Assembly (NCBI GenBank): GCA_020200155.1
Contig: JAIVJG010000013.1
Location: 1 to 48,686 of the forward strand
Origin: Acidobacteriota bacterium
GTDB taxonomy: Bacteria > Acidobacteriota > Blastocatellia > Pyrinomonadales > Pyrinomonadaceae
Reading direction: 5' to 3'
Length of the DNA stretch: 48,686 nt
Below are positions 20,293 through 30,072 of this stretch, piece after piece. The translations under genes and the position numbers were made by a program. The notes beneath the pieces are model-generated. The model made no database searches, was not told the DNA's origin, and saw only the letters and a list, made by a program, of their open reading frames with translations. Each line of letters opens with the position of its first letter. Position 1 is the first letter of the stretch.

Positions 20293-21912
20293 TCAGTGGG
20301 CAGGCGACGGCGGCTGATTTTTCCGCAGTGCGCGCCCGGCAAGCGCGCCGTTGTATTTACCATCCTCGACCGCCGGCTTTCCGTTGACGAAGACGTATCG
20401 CATCCCTGTCGAGAGCAACTCCGGTTCCCTGTACGTCGCACGGTCGGCTATCGTCTGCTCGTCGAACACGATCACGTCCGCGAAGTAGCCCACGCGCAGC
20501 AGCCCGCGCTCCGGTATGCGAAACGTCGCCGCCGTCAACGCGCTTGAGGCGCGAATCGCGAAGGGCAGCGTGATGAGTTTTCGTTTGTAGACGTATTCGC
20601 GCAGCTTTCGCGGGAACGTGCCGTATTTTCGTGGATGACCGCTTGAGCCGTCCGACCCGGTCATCACGAACGACTGCACCATGAAATTCTCGATGTCCGG
20701 CTCGCTCATGTTGAAAGAGGCCACGCTCACGTCGCCGATCTTGATGATGTCGAGCGCGGCCTCGACCGGCGGCTTGTTTCTCTCTCTGGCGACGGCTCCG
20801 AGCGTCTTCCCCCATAGCTCTTTGTTCCGTGTGGACGTGAAGAGCAGCGCCTCCGCGCCGTTGCGCCGCTTCAGATTAACTTCCATCTCGGCCAAGAGGC
20901 GCGTGCGAATCGCTGTGTCGTCAATCCGCTTGAGCAGTTCCGCGCGCCCTCCGACCTCCGCCCAGCGTGGGATGAGCGTGGAGACGAGGCTCGTCCCCGA
21001 CGCATCGTAAGGATACTGGTTCGCCGTCACCTCGACCCCTTCGTCGCGCGCCTGTTTGATGAGACGGATGGCCTCCGCGCTCTGTCCCCAGACTTCTGTG
21101 CCGAGCGCCTTGATGTGTGAGATGTGAACGGGAATGCGCGCCTCGCGCCCGATGCGAATCGTCTCTTTGATCGAGCCGAGCAGTCCGATGTTGTAAGAAT
21201 TTTCGTCGCGCATGTGCGTGTCGTAGACTCCGCCCCTCGCCGCCGCGACCTTCGACAGTTCGATCACTTCCTCTGTTTTCGCGTAGCTGCCCGGCGCGTA
21301 GTACAGCCCCGTGGAAATCCCGAACGCGCCCTCGTCCATCGCACGCGCGACGAACGACTTCATGCTCTCCAGTTGTTCCGCTGTCGGCTGCGCGTCGCTG
21401 CTCCCCAACACCTGCCCGCGAATCGTTCCGTGTCCCGTCAGCAGCGCGGCGTTAGTGCCGATGCCTTGCCGCTCCCACTTTTCGAGCGTGCCGGCGACGG
21501 ACAGGACGCTCGCGCCGTCGTTGCCGGTGATGACGGTCGTGACGCCCTGCATCAGATAATTCTCGTTACTCTTTCGCCGCGCGTCGGAAAGGTCTTCGAT
21601 GGTGTGCGTGTGCGGGTCTATGAAGCCGGGCGCGACCAACAGCCCCGCCGCATCAATCGTGCGCGCCGCGCGGACGCCAGACTTCGCGGCGTTGCCGATG
21701 AAGACAATTCTGTCGCCGCGAATCCCTACGTCCTCCGCCAGAGGCTTCGACCCCGACCCGTCAACGACCTTGCCTCCGCGAATCAGCAAGTCAACTTGCA
21801 GCTTGGGGGCAACACCGGACTTCTTTCTCGCCTGAGAGAAAGGGACGTTCGCCGCGCTCGCACAGACGACGAGCGCGCACAGCAGCACCGCCACTATCGC
21901 TTTACGAATCAT
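20293..21912 (-). CDS. N-acyl-D-amino-acid deacylase / D-aminoacylase-like amidohydrolase, secreted
   Basis: Signal peptide; DLLIRGGKVVDGSGSKPLAEDVGIRGDRIVFIG, GFIDPHTHT, TVITGNDG, VTANQYPYDASGTSL, SDGSSGHPRKYGTFPRKLREYV motifs. Confidence 0.92.
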   Translation of the reverse strand: MIRKAIVAVLLCALVVCASAANVPFSQARKKSGVAPKLQVDLLIRGGKVVDGSGSKPLAEDVGIRGDRIVFIGNAAKSGVRAARTIDAAGLLVAPGFIDPHTHTIEDLSDARRKSNENYLMQGVTTVITGNDGASVLSVAGTLEKWERQGIGTNAALLTGHGTIRGQVLGSSDAQPTAEQLESMKSFVARAMDEGAFGISTGLYYAPGSYAKTEEVIELSKVAAARGGVYDTHMRDENSYNIGLLGSIKETIRIGREARIPVHISHIKALGTEVWGQSAEAIRLIKQARDEGVEVTANQYPYDASGTSLVSTLIPRWAEVGGRAELLKRIDDTAIRTRLLAEMEVNLKRRNGAEALLFTSTRNKELWGKTLGAVARERNKPPVEAALDIIKIGDVSVASFNMSEPDIENFMVQSFVMTGSDGSSGHPRKYGTFPRKLREYVYKRKLITLPFAIRASSALTAATFRIPERGLLRVGYFADVIVFDEQTIADRATYREPELLSTGMRYVFVNGKPAVEDGKYNGALAGRALRKNQPPSPAH

Positions 21913-22230
21913 AATTCTCCTTGCCGCAGTCCCGACCGCGAGGGAGAGCGCGGAGGGCAGGGCGAAAAGTTAAAGAGACTGATTTATACAGCCCTCCGCC
22001 CTTCCTTTTCCTCAAAATTCTCTCCCGGCAAAATTAAACTTGATTTTACCACGGCACTTTCGGGCATAATCACGCGCGCATTCTTTCGACCTGAATAAGC
22101 TTTCACAGTTCTACCGTTGTCCGCCCGTACCGGGGTGGCCTCTGCGGCCACACGCCGGCAGGCACAAAAGCAGCGTTCGCTTTTCTCATTCCCGCGAGCC
22201 GCCCGGCCCGCATTGCCAACGAGGAGTCAC

Positions 22231-25200
22231 ATGCCGCGCAACATTCGCTTCCGGTTTTTCATCCTGATTGCATCACTGTTCATATCCACGTCGTCCGCGC
22301 TCGCCGACCAGCCGAAGCCGGGACGCGACCCGCAGCAACCCGTGGATGAAGAGTACACGCGGCGCATACGCGAGTACACGACCGCGCCCTACTTCAACTC
22401 TCCGCTGACGGACTACCTGCCCGCGTCGAGCAAGGTGCCGACGCCGATGGCCGTGCTCGGCGACGTGGCTGGAGCGCCCGGCAAGCTGCCGTACTCGGCG
22501 GAGGTCTATCGCTACATGCGGTTGTTGGAGCAGGCCAGCCCGCGCGTCAAGGTTTATTCCATCGGGACGACGGAAGAGGGGCGCGAGATGATCGCCGTCG
22601 CCGTCTCTTCGGAAGCGAATCTCGCGCGCCTCGACGAGAACCGCGCGCGACTCGCCAAACTCGCAGACCCGCGCACGATCAGGATGGACGACAATGAAGC
22701 GGAACGACTCGTCGCTGCCTCCGTGCCCGTCTACTACATCACCGGCGCGATTCATTCGCCGGAAACCGGCTCGCCCACGGCCTTGATGGAACTCGCTTAT
22801 CGCCTCGCTGTGGACGAAAGCCCTTACGTCAAGGCCATCCGCGACGGCGTCGTCACGTTGATTACGCCCGTCGTCGAAGTGGACGGGCGCGACCGCATGG
22901 TGGACGTTTATAACTGGCATCTCGCGCACCCGAAAGAGAACTGGCCGCCGCTCGTCTACTGGGGCCACTACGTCGCGCACGACAACAATCGCGACGCGAT
23001 GAATCTGACGTTGAAGCTGACGCGCAACGTCCTCAACACCTATACAGGCTGGAAGGCGCAGGTCTTGCATGACCTGCACGAGTCCGTGCCGTATCTCTAC
23101 GACAACACCATCGGCGACGGGCCGTACAACGCATGGCTCGACCCGATCCTGACGGACGAATGGCAGATGCTTGGCTGGAACAACGTCTCGGAGATGACGA
23201 AGTTCGGGATGCCCGGCGTCTTCACGCACGGCACGTTCGACACCTGGTCGCCCGGCTACCTGATGTTCCTCGCCGCGACGCACAACGGCATCAGCCGCCT
23301 CTACGAAACATTCGGCAACGCGGGCGCGGACACGGTCGAACGCACGCTCTCGCCCGACGACTATTCGCGCACATGGTACAGGCAGAATCCGCCGCTCCCG
23401 CGCGCGAAGTGGTCGCAGCGCAACAACAACAACTACCAGCAGACCGGACTCCTGACGGCGCTCTCTTACTTTGCAGACAACGGCAAGCTCTTTCTGCGAA
23501 ACTTCTATCTCAAGAGCAAGCGTTCCGTCGAGAAGCCGAAGAAGGAAGGCCCGGCGGCTTACGTCTTCCCGGCGGACGACCCGCGCCCCGGCGCGCAGGC
23601 CGAGTTGCTCCGCACGCTGCAACTGCAAGGCGTCGAGATCAGCCGCGCCGTCGCGCCCTTCAACGTCACTGTGAGCAGGAAGAAAGCGGACAAGCCTGCG
23701 AGCGCCGACGGCAAGGGCGCGGCGCAACCCGGCGGACAGAAAACGGCGGTGGGCAAGTCCGGCAACAAGCCCGACGAACAGAGCGAGACGCGGCAATTCC
23801 CTGCGGGCAGCTACGTTGTCCGCATGGATCAACCCTACAGCCGCATCGCCGACATGCTGCTCGATTATCAATACTGGAGTCCGAACGACCCGCAGAAACA
23901 GCCTTACGACGACACGGCATGGACGCTCGGCGAACTCGGCAACGTGCGCGTCGCGCGCATCACCGACGTGAAGGTTCTGGACGCGCCCGTTGAGAGAGTC
24001 GCGGGCGAAGTCCGCGCGCTCGGCGGCGTCCGTGGCGGCGGCTCCGTCTTCGTCATCAACCACAACACGGACAACGCGCTGATGACGTTGCGCTACCGTC
24101 TGAAAGATACGCCGGTGGAAGTCGCAGAAGAACCGTTCGAGGCGGGCAAGCAGAAGTTCAATCGCGGCTCCTTCATCATCCGCCAGGCGCAGAAGACGGA
24201 GCTTGAGCGCGCGGCCTCGGAACTCGGCTTGCAGGTTCAAGCCCTCGCGTCTGCGCCCACGGTCAAGACTCATCCGGTCAAAGCCGCGCGCATCGCCATC
24301 ATGCACACATGGCAGAGCACACAGGATGAAGGCTGGTGGCGACTCGCCTTCGACGACCTGAAGATTCCCTACGATTACATCAGTACGCAGGACGTGAGCC
24401 GCGACGACAACCTGCGCGCGAAGTACGACGCGATTCTGTTCGCGCCGGTGGGCACGAGCGCGCAGTCCATCATCGCCGGCATGCCGATGTGGGGAAACCC
24501 TCTGCCGTGGAAGACGACGACGCTCACGCCGAACCTCGGCAAGATTGACGCGACGGACGATATGCGACCCGGCCTCGGCTGGTCGGGCCTCGGCAATCTG
24601 CAAAAGTTTGTGCGGCAGGGCGGCCTCTTCGTCAGCGTGATGGATACGGCGGAACTCGCGGTCAACTACGGCTTCGCGCCGGGCGTCTCGGTCGCGCGTG
24701 CGAACAAGCTGAAAGTGACGGGCAGCATCCTGCGCTCGAAGTTCGTTGACCCGGCGAGTCCCATCGCCTATGGCTACGGCGACGCGCTCTCCATCTATTC
24801 CTTCGACGGCCCCATCTTCAATCTCAGCAACTTCGCCGGAGGGCGCGGCGGTCGCCGCCCACCGGGCGAAAGCGAGAGGGCGACGGGGCGCGGCACGGTT
24901 GAAGACCCTGACGTTGTGCAGGGCCGCCAGCCCGTCGAAGCGCCCGAAGAACTGCGCGCCGAAACGTGGGAGGCCATGCCCGTCACGGACGAACAGCGGC
25001 GCAACGGCATCAACGTCATCCCCGCGCAGTCGCGCCCGCGCGTCGTCCTGCGCTACGGCGACAACAAGGACTTGCTCGTCTCCGGCCTCCTCGAAGGCGG
25101 CGGCGAGATCGCGCAGCACGCCGCAGTCATAGACGTGCCTGTCGAGCAGGGACACGTCCTGCTCTTCTCGAACAACCCTGTCTGGCGCGGCGAGACGAAG

Positions 25201-25275
25201 GGCAGCTACTTCCTCGTCTTCAACGCCATACTGAACTTCGACAACCTGAACGCGGGGAGAAAAACGGGAGAGTAA
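22231..25275 (+). CDS. M14-type zinc carboxypeptidase-like secreted protein
   Basis: Signal peptide from ATG 22231 (gaggagtcac RBS); VKVYSIGTTEEGREMIAVAVSS, YYITGAIHSPETGSPTALMELAYRL, HDLHESVPYLYDN. Confidence 0.85.
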   Translation: MPRNIRFRFFILIASLFISTSSALADQPKPGRDPQQPVDEEYTRRIREYTTAPYFNSPLTDYLPASSKVPTPMAVLGDVAGAPGKLPYSAEVYRYMRLLEQASPRVKVYSIGTTEEGREMIAVAVSSEANLARLDENRARLAKLADPRTIRMDDNEAERLVAASVPVYYITGAIHSPETGSPTALMELAYRLAVDESPYVKAIRDGVVTLITPVVEVDGRDRMVDVYNWHLAHPKENWPPLVYWGHYVAHDNNRDAMNLTLKLTRNVLNTYTGWKAQVLHDLHESVPYLYDNTIGDGPYNAWLDPILTDEWQMLGWNNVSEMTKFGMPGVFTHGTFDTWSPGYLMFLAATHNGISRLYETFGNAGADTVERTLSPDDYSRTWYRQNPPLPRAKWSQRNNNNYQQTGLLTALSYFADNGKLFLRNFYLKSKRSVEKPKKEGPAAYVFPADDPRPGAQAELLRTLQLQGVEISRAVAPFNVTVSRKKADKPASADGKGAAQPGGQKTAVGKSGNKPDEQSETRQFPAGSYVVRMDQPYSRIADMLLDYQYWSPNDPQKQPYDDTAWTLGELGNVRVARITDVKVLDAPVERVAGEVRALGGVRGGGSVFVINHNTDNALMTLRYRLKDTPVEVAEEPFEAGKQKFNRGSFIIRQAQKTELERAASELGLQVQALASAPTVKTHPVKAARIAIMHTWQSTQDEGWWRLAFDDLKIPYDYISTQDVSRDDNLRAKYDAILFAPVGTSAQSIIAGMPMWGNPLPWKTTTLTPNLGKIDATDDMRPGLGWSGLGNLQKFVRQGGLFVSVMDTAELAVNYGFAPGVSVARANKLKVTGSILRSKFVDPASPIAYGYGDALSIYSFDGPIFNLSNFAGGRGGRRPPGESERATGRGTVEDPDVVQGRQPVEAPEELRAETWEAMPVTDEQRRNGINVIPAQSRPRVVLRYGDNKDLLVSGLLEGGGEIAQHAAVIDVPVEQGHVLLFSNNPVWRGETKGSYFLVFNAILNFDNLNAGRKTGE

Positions 25276-25280
25276 TCCGC

Positions 25281-26663
25281 TTGCCCTCCAACAAAGAGAC
25301 CGGCGTGGCCGCCAGACAATCGCGCGGCCAACTGCTGCGCGTGCTCGGCGTCACGTTCGGCCTCGCCGTCATCATCGGCAACACCATCGGCGCGGGAATT
25401 TTACGAACGCCCGGCGACGTGGCCGGTAAACTGCCGAACGCATGGCTCTTCATCGGCGTGTGGATCGTGGGCGGACTCTACGCGCTGCTCGGCGCGATTT
25501 CGCTGGCGGAATTGGGCACGATGATTCCGCGCTCCGGCGGGCAGTACGTGTACGCTCGCCGCGCGCTGGGCGACTACGCGGGCTTCGTCGTCGGCTGGAG
25601 CGACTGGCTCTCGACGTGCGGCACGACCGCCGCCGTCTCGCTCGTCATCGGCGAATACCTCGGCGTACTGTTCCCTGCGCTCGCCGGGCAGACCGTGCCC
25701 ATCGCGCTGGCCGTCGCCGTACTCTTCGCCGCGCTGCAATGGCATGGCATTGATTGGGGCAGCCGTATACAGAATTTGACGAGCTTGCTGAAGGCGCTGG
25801 CCTTCGTCGCGCTGGTCGTCGCGTGTTTCGTGCTCGGCGGCGGCGGAAAGGGAAACGCCGCCGCCGCTCCGCAACTCGTGACGCCGACCGGGCTGCTGTT
25901 CCTGCTCGCGTTGATGAAGGCGCTTCAGGCTGTGATTTACACTTACGACGGCTGGGCAGGCGTCGTCTACTTTTCCGAAGAGGTGCGCGACCCCGCGCGC
26001 GACATCCCGCGCTCGCTCTTCGGCGGCGTGCTCGCCATCATCGCCATCTACTTGCTCGTCAATCTCGCGCTGCTCTACGTCCTGCCCACCTCGCAACTGG
26101 CGGGCGAGGGACTCGCCGTCGGCGCGGCGGCGCAGGCCGTCTTCGGCGGCTACGGCGACACGATTATCCGCGCGCTCACCGTCGTCTCGATGCTGAGCGG
26201 CATCAACGCCTATCATTTGATGGCGACGCGCGTGCTCTTCGCGATGAGCCGCGACGGACTCTTCTGGGAGCGCGCGGTGCGCGTCAACAGCGGCGGGACG
26301 CCGACCGTCTCGCTGTTCGTCAGCGCCGCCGTCTCCGTCCTCTTCATTCTTCAGAGCGGTACTTTCGCGAAGATCATAGACGCGCTCGCCTTCTTCTTCG
26401 TCGCCAACTACGCGATGTCTTTCATCTCCGTTTTCATCCTTCGTCGGCGCGAGCCGGAACTGCCGCGCCCGTACCGCGCGTGGGGCTACCCGTGGACGAC
26501 CGGGCTGGCGCTCATAAGCTCCGTCGCGTTCCTCTGCGGAGCCGTCGCGAGCGACCTCGCGGGCGACACGCGGAGCAGCCTCGTCGCGCTCATCCTGCTG
26601 GCCGTGAGTTATCCGGTTTTTCTTCTCTTGCGAAATCTTTCGGGACGACGATTAACTGCCTGA
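25281..26663 (+). CDS. APC-superfamily amino acid permease
   Basis: GVTFGLAVIIGNTIGAGILRTPGDVA and about 12 hydrophobic segments; TTG start at 25281 proposed (GTG 25305 alternative). Confidence 0.9.
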   Translation: MPSNKETGVAARQSRGQLLRVLGVTFGLAVIIGNTIGAGILRTPGDVAGKLPNAWLFIGVWIVGGLYALLGAISLAELGTMIPRSGGQYVYARRALGDYAGFVVGWSDWLSTCGTTAAVSLVIGEYLGVLFPALAGQTVPIALAVAVLFAALQWHGIDWGSRIQNLTSLLKALAFVALVVACFVLGGGGKGNAAAAPQLVTPTGLLFLLALMKALQAVIYTYDGWAGVVYFSEEVRDPARDIPRSLFGGVLAIIAIYLLVNLALLYVLPTSQLAGEGLAVGAAAQAVFGGYGDTIIRALTVVSMLSGINAYHLMATRVLFAMSRDGLFWERAVRVNSGGTPTVSLFVSAAVSVLFILQSGTFAKIIDALAFFFVANYAMSFISVFILRRREPELPRPYRAWGYPWTTGLALISSVAFLCGAVASDLAGDTRSSLVALILLAVSYPVFLLLRNLSGRRLTA

Positions 26664-26673
26664 GCGTCAACCT

Positions 26674-27546
26674 ATGCCCGCCGAAAATCGCCCACACGTC
26701 GTTATCCGCGACATCGAAACCATCGCCGAGATGCGCGAGGTGGAAGAGTTGCAGAAAGAAGTGTGGGGATTCGGCGACCGTGAGGTCGTGCCCGTCTACA
26801 CGCTCAAGCCGACGCGGGACGTGGGCGGGATTCTCGTCGGCGCGTTCGACGGCGGCGAGTTGGTCGGGTTCGTCTATGCCTTCGTCGGGCACGAGCGCGG
26901 GCGCGTCCACCTGCACTCGGACATGCTCGCCGTCAGGCCAGAGTACCGCGACCGCCGACTCGGCTATCAACTCAAACTCGCGCAACGCGAGAGGGCGCTC
27001 GCGCACGGCATCACGCGCATGACGTGGACGTTCGACCCGCTTCAGAGCCGCAACGCTTATCTCAACTTCGCGAAGCTCGGCGTCCTCTCCGATTCTTACA
27101 AGGTCAATTACTACGGCGAAGAGACCACGAGCTTTCTCCATCGCGGCGTCGGCACAGACCGCCTCTGGGTGACGTGGCTTCTCGACAGCGTGCGTGTAGA
27201 GCGGCGGCTCAACAACGATCCGGCTTCCGAAACTCCTGCCCCCAACTTTGAAAGCCTTGCGCGGCTGGTTCGTATGCTGCGTGACGGCTCGCCGGAAAGA
27301 AATTCCCTGAGCGGCCTAAACGAACGCGAGACTCTCGCGCTCGAAATCCCGCACGACATCGGCGCGTTGCAGCAACACGACACGGAACTGGCCGTGCTCT
27401 GGCGCGAGGCCACGCGCGAAGCCTTCGTGGACGCACTGGCCGCCGGCTATCTCATCGAAGACTTCTCGCGCGTGGAGAGAGACGGGCACAGGTGCGGCGC
27501 GTACCGCCTGAGCCACAGCAAAAAAATCGAGGACTTCAGTGAATGA
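26674..27546 (+). CDS. GNAT-family N-acetyltransferase-like protein
   Basis: LHSDMLAVRPEYRDRRLGYQLKLAQRERALAHGITRMTWTFDPLQSRNAYLNFAKLG. Confidence 0.82.
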   Translation: MPAENRPHVVIRDIETIAEMREVEELQKEVWGFGDREVVPVYTLKPTRDVGGILVGAFDGGELVGFVYAFVGHERGRVHLHSDMLAVRPEYRDRRLGYQLKLAQRERALAHGITRMTWTFDPLQSRNAYLNFAKLGVLSDSYKVNYYGEETTSFLHRGVGTDRLWVTWLLDSVRVERRLNNDPASETPAPNFESLARLVRMLRDGSPERNSLSGLNERETLALEIPHDIGALQQHDTELAVLWREATREAFVDALAAGYLIEDFSRVERDGHRCGAYRLSHSKKIEDFSE

Positions 27547-27570
27547 GTTCGACTGTGAAGGCGCGTCCGT

Positions 27571-28287
27571 TCAATTCAGTCGCTTGGCCTCCCCGCGCGG
27601 CAATGAGTCCGGCGGCAGTTCGAGCGCACGCCACATGTACCAACTCGCGACGGTGCGAAAGGGCCGCCACGGTTCGGCGAGAATCGTTAACTCTTTCTGC
27701 GTCGGCGACTCTGCCAGACCGTAAACGAGCGCATATCCTTTTCTCACGGCGTAATCCCCGACCGGCAGCACGTCGGGCCTGCCGAGCCGCGACATCAGGA
27801 GCATCTCCGCCGTCCAGCGCCCGATGCCGCGCACAGCCGTCAGCCGTTCGATGATCTCCTCATCTTCCATGCGCTTCAGACGCGCGAGCGTCGGCACGGT
27901 GCCGTCGAGCGTCTTCGCCGCGAGGTCTTTGAGCGACGCGGTTTTGGCGCGCGATAGACCCGCGCCTCGCAGTTCGTCTTCTGGCGCGGCGAGCACATCC
28001 TGAGGACGAAGCCGCTGCCCCTTGAAGAGCGCCCTGACGCGATCATGGATGGCGGCGGCGGCGTTGCCGTGGAGTTGCTGGTAGATAATATTTCTGGCGA
28101 GCGTCTCGAACGGATTGTGCATCGTCCGCAGTTGCATCTTGAAAGGCCCTGCGGCTTCGATCAATTCGGCCATTCTGGAATCAGCCGCAGAGAGATAACG
28201 CATCGCCTCGCGCGCATCGAACTCCCATCCATCAGCGCCGCCTGCGCCTCGGAGAGTCTTTCGCCTGACCGGCAGCTTATCTTTCAT
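27571..28287 (-). CDS. DNA-3-methyladenine glycosylase II (AlkA-like, HhH-GPD)
   Basis: NPFETLARNIIYQQLHGNAAAAIHDRV, LTAVRGIGRWTAEMLLMSRLGRPDVLPVGDYAVRKGYALVYG. Confidence 0.9.
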   Translation of the reverse strand: MKDKLPVRRKTLRGAGGADGWEFDAREAMRYLSAADSRMAELIEAAGPFKMQLRTMHNPFETLARNIIYQQLHGNAAAAIHDRVRALFKGQRLRPQDVLAAPEDELRGAGLSRAKTASLKDLAAKTLDGTVPTLARLKRMEDEEIIERLTAVRGIGRWTAEMLLMSRLGRPDVLPVGDYAVRKGYALVYGLAESPTQKELTILAEPWRPFRTVASWYMWRALELPPDSLPRGEAKRLN

Positions 28288-28362
28288 ACGCTGAACGTTC
28301 CTTCCAACTCTTCACTCGTGAGTATCGCGCACGACATCTCGCTCTGACACACGGGAGCCTGC

Positions 28363-29408
28363 TTATTGAAACTTCTCAAGCCAGATGCTGCCGCCCGTGT
28401 TCTTCATGCAGAGAGGCATCTCCTTTTTGAACTGCGTGTCGTGGAAATATTCGAGAAACGTGTTGCAAAAGTAAATCCTGAACGAGCTGTTGAATTGCAG
28501 AAACGCGCGCAGGACGTATGCCTCGTTCCAGCCACGCCCCTCCAGCTCCCAATCTCTGGGATAGACGAAGGGGTAGAAAATATCGTGTATGTGAATCAGC
28601 ACTCCGCGCCTGAGACGCGGCAGGATTTCAAAGAAGATGTGATTCACGTCGCTGAGCGCCTTTGCCACATGCGTCGAATCAATGAACAGCACGTCGCCTT
28701 CACCCAGTTCCGAAAACACGCTCATGTCCACGTCCTGAATTTTCTCCCCGATGACTTTGATCTGAAGGAAGTCGCCCTCCTTAATCAGGGAGAGCAGCAG
28801 TTCGGGCCGTGGGTCAATGAAAGTGCAGGACACTGTGTTGTCCAGAAAGAATTCGTTGGTGTCCAGCGTGACACAGGAGGAAAAGCCAGACCCGACCTCG
28901 ACCAGCCTGCGTGGGCGCAAGTGTCTGAGCATGCAGTAAAGAAAAATGGCGTCGGAGTAAGAATAGTTTTCGTTCTCGAAGTCTCGTGTTCCTTGAGCAA
29001 AATCTCTTCGAGGGACGGGAAGGGAGAGTAGAAGTGGCCGCGCGGCACCCACGTTCTGAGGCGCGCGGCTTCCGCCTCCAACTCATGCTTTACGGCGATT
29101 AACGAGTTGTTCTCCGAGACGAGCGAGTCGTTCCTCTCTCTCATAGCACTAATCTCCACGCGGGAGGCTTTCATCTCGGCTTCCAATACCCGGACGGCTT
29201 CCTCCAGCACCTTGACCGCAGCATTCAACGAGTCTCTCCCGGCGAGGAGGGCGCTCCTTTCTGTTTCCAGAGATGATTTCTCACTTGCGAGCATCTCCCG
29301 TGCGAGCGTAGCCTCGCGCAGTTCGAGCCTCAGATGATCTCTCTCTTGAAAGATTTGTTTGAGGAAAGGACTGTTATTGATGAACCGCCTGAGCGCACTA
29401 TGGGTCAT
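28363..29408 (-). pseudogene. coiled-coil N-terminus plus class I SAM-methyltransferase-like protein, broken between frames
   Basis: N-terminal frame (MTHSALRRFINNSPF...WVPRGHFYSPFPSLEEILLKEHE) and C-terminal frame (ENENYSYSDAIFLYCMLRHLRPRRLVEVGSGFSSCVTLDTNEFF...) overlap; frame switch near 28968-28985. Confidence 0.75.
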
Positions 29409-29434
29409 TGCTTCACACGAAATTTAGACAGTCA

Positions 29435-29922
29435 CTGGACTGCACCCCTAAAATGAGACAACCAGTTAAGGTGATACCCGGTTGAATGTTTTGCTGCTCG
29501 AACTCGACCGGCGGCAGATAGCCGAGGGCAGAGTGCAGCCGCTTCTGATTATAGACCGCTTCGAGAAAATGACCGATGCGGGTGCGCCTCAACCATCGTC
29601 TCGTCCTCCCGCAGGTACACCTCTTCGTACTTGAGCGTTTTCATAAAACTCTCCGCCTGGGCGTTGTCATAAGGTGATGTCTGAGACCCACAGGAAGGCG
29701 CGCTCGGCATACTGCTGGTGGAGTTTACGCCACTTGATAATCGTGTTGGGATGAAGCTGATGTTGACGGGCGGCTTGCGCCGCTGATTTGCCCGCTTCGA
29801 CTTCGCGCACGACTTTGAGTTTGAACTCTCTGGTGAACCGACGCCGCTTGAGGGACATGGGTGCTCTCCTTTGGCAAGGATACCACCCTAACTACCCGTC
29901 TCATTTATGGCGTGCAGTCCAG
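29435..29922 (-). mobile_element. internally deleted IS3-family insertion sequence (orfA start joined to orfB end)
   Basis: 25-bp imperfect TIRs ctggactgcacccctaaaatgagac (29435-29459) and gtctcatttatggcgtgcagtccag (29898-29922), 22/25 matched; orfA SLKRRRFTREFKLKVVREVEAGKSAAQAARQHQL and orfB SPYDNAQAESFMKTLKYEEVYL / RLHSALGYLPPVEFE fragments. Confidence 0.88.
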
Positions 29923-30072
29923 ACCATCGAAACGAACACTGACGGCAACAGTGAAGCCCACACAGGCCAACCAGGCTGGTGTAGGCTTTACTGTGTACCG
30001 CGCACGAATCAAATCCGCAGGACGCAAGAATCAATTCCTACATCGCGCAAGATGCGGGCGTTAGTTAGGGGG

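Noticed and set aside
22040-22070. Possible sigma70 promoter ttgatt ... cataat upstream of the M14 peptidase gene
   Set aside because: Spacing of 19 bp and weak boxes; insufficient to call by eye.
22273-25155. 960-aa antisense ORF opposite the M14 peptidase gene
   Set aside because: Arg/Val/Asp-rich shadow composition expected from GC-rich codon bias on the opposite strand; no recognisable domain; the + strand ORF has clear family motifs.
25754-27022. 422-aa + strand ORF overlapping the APC permease and GNAT genes
   Set aside because: Arg-rich alternate-frame artefact; both real genes have motifs in other frames.
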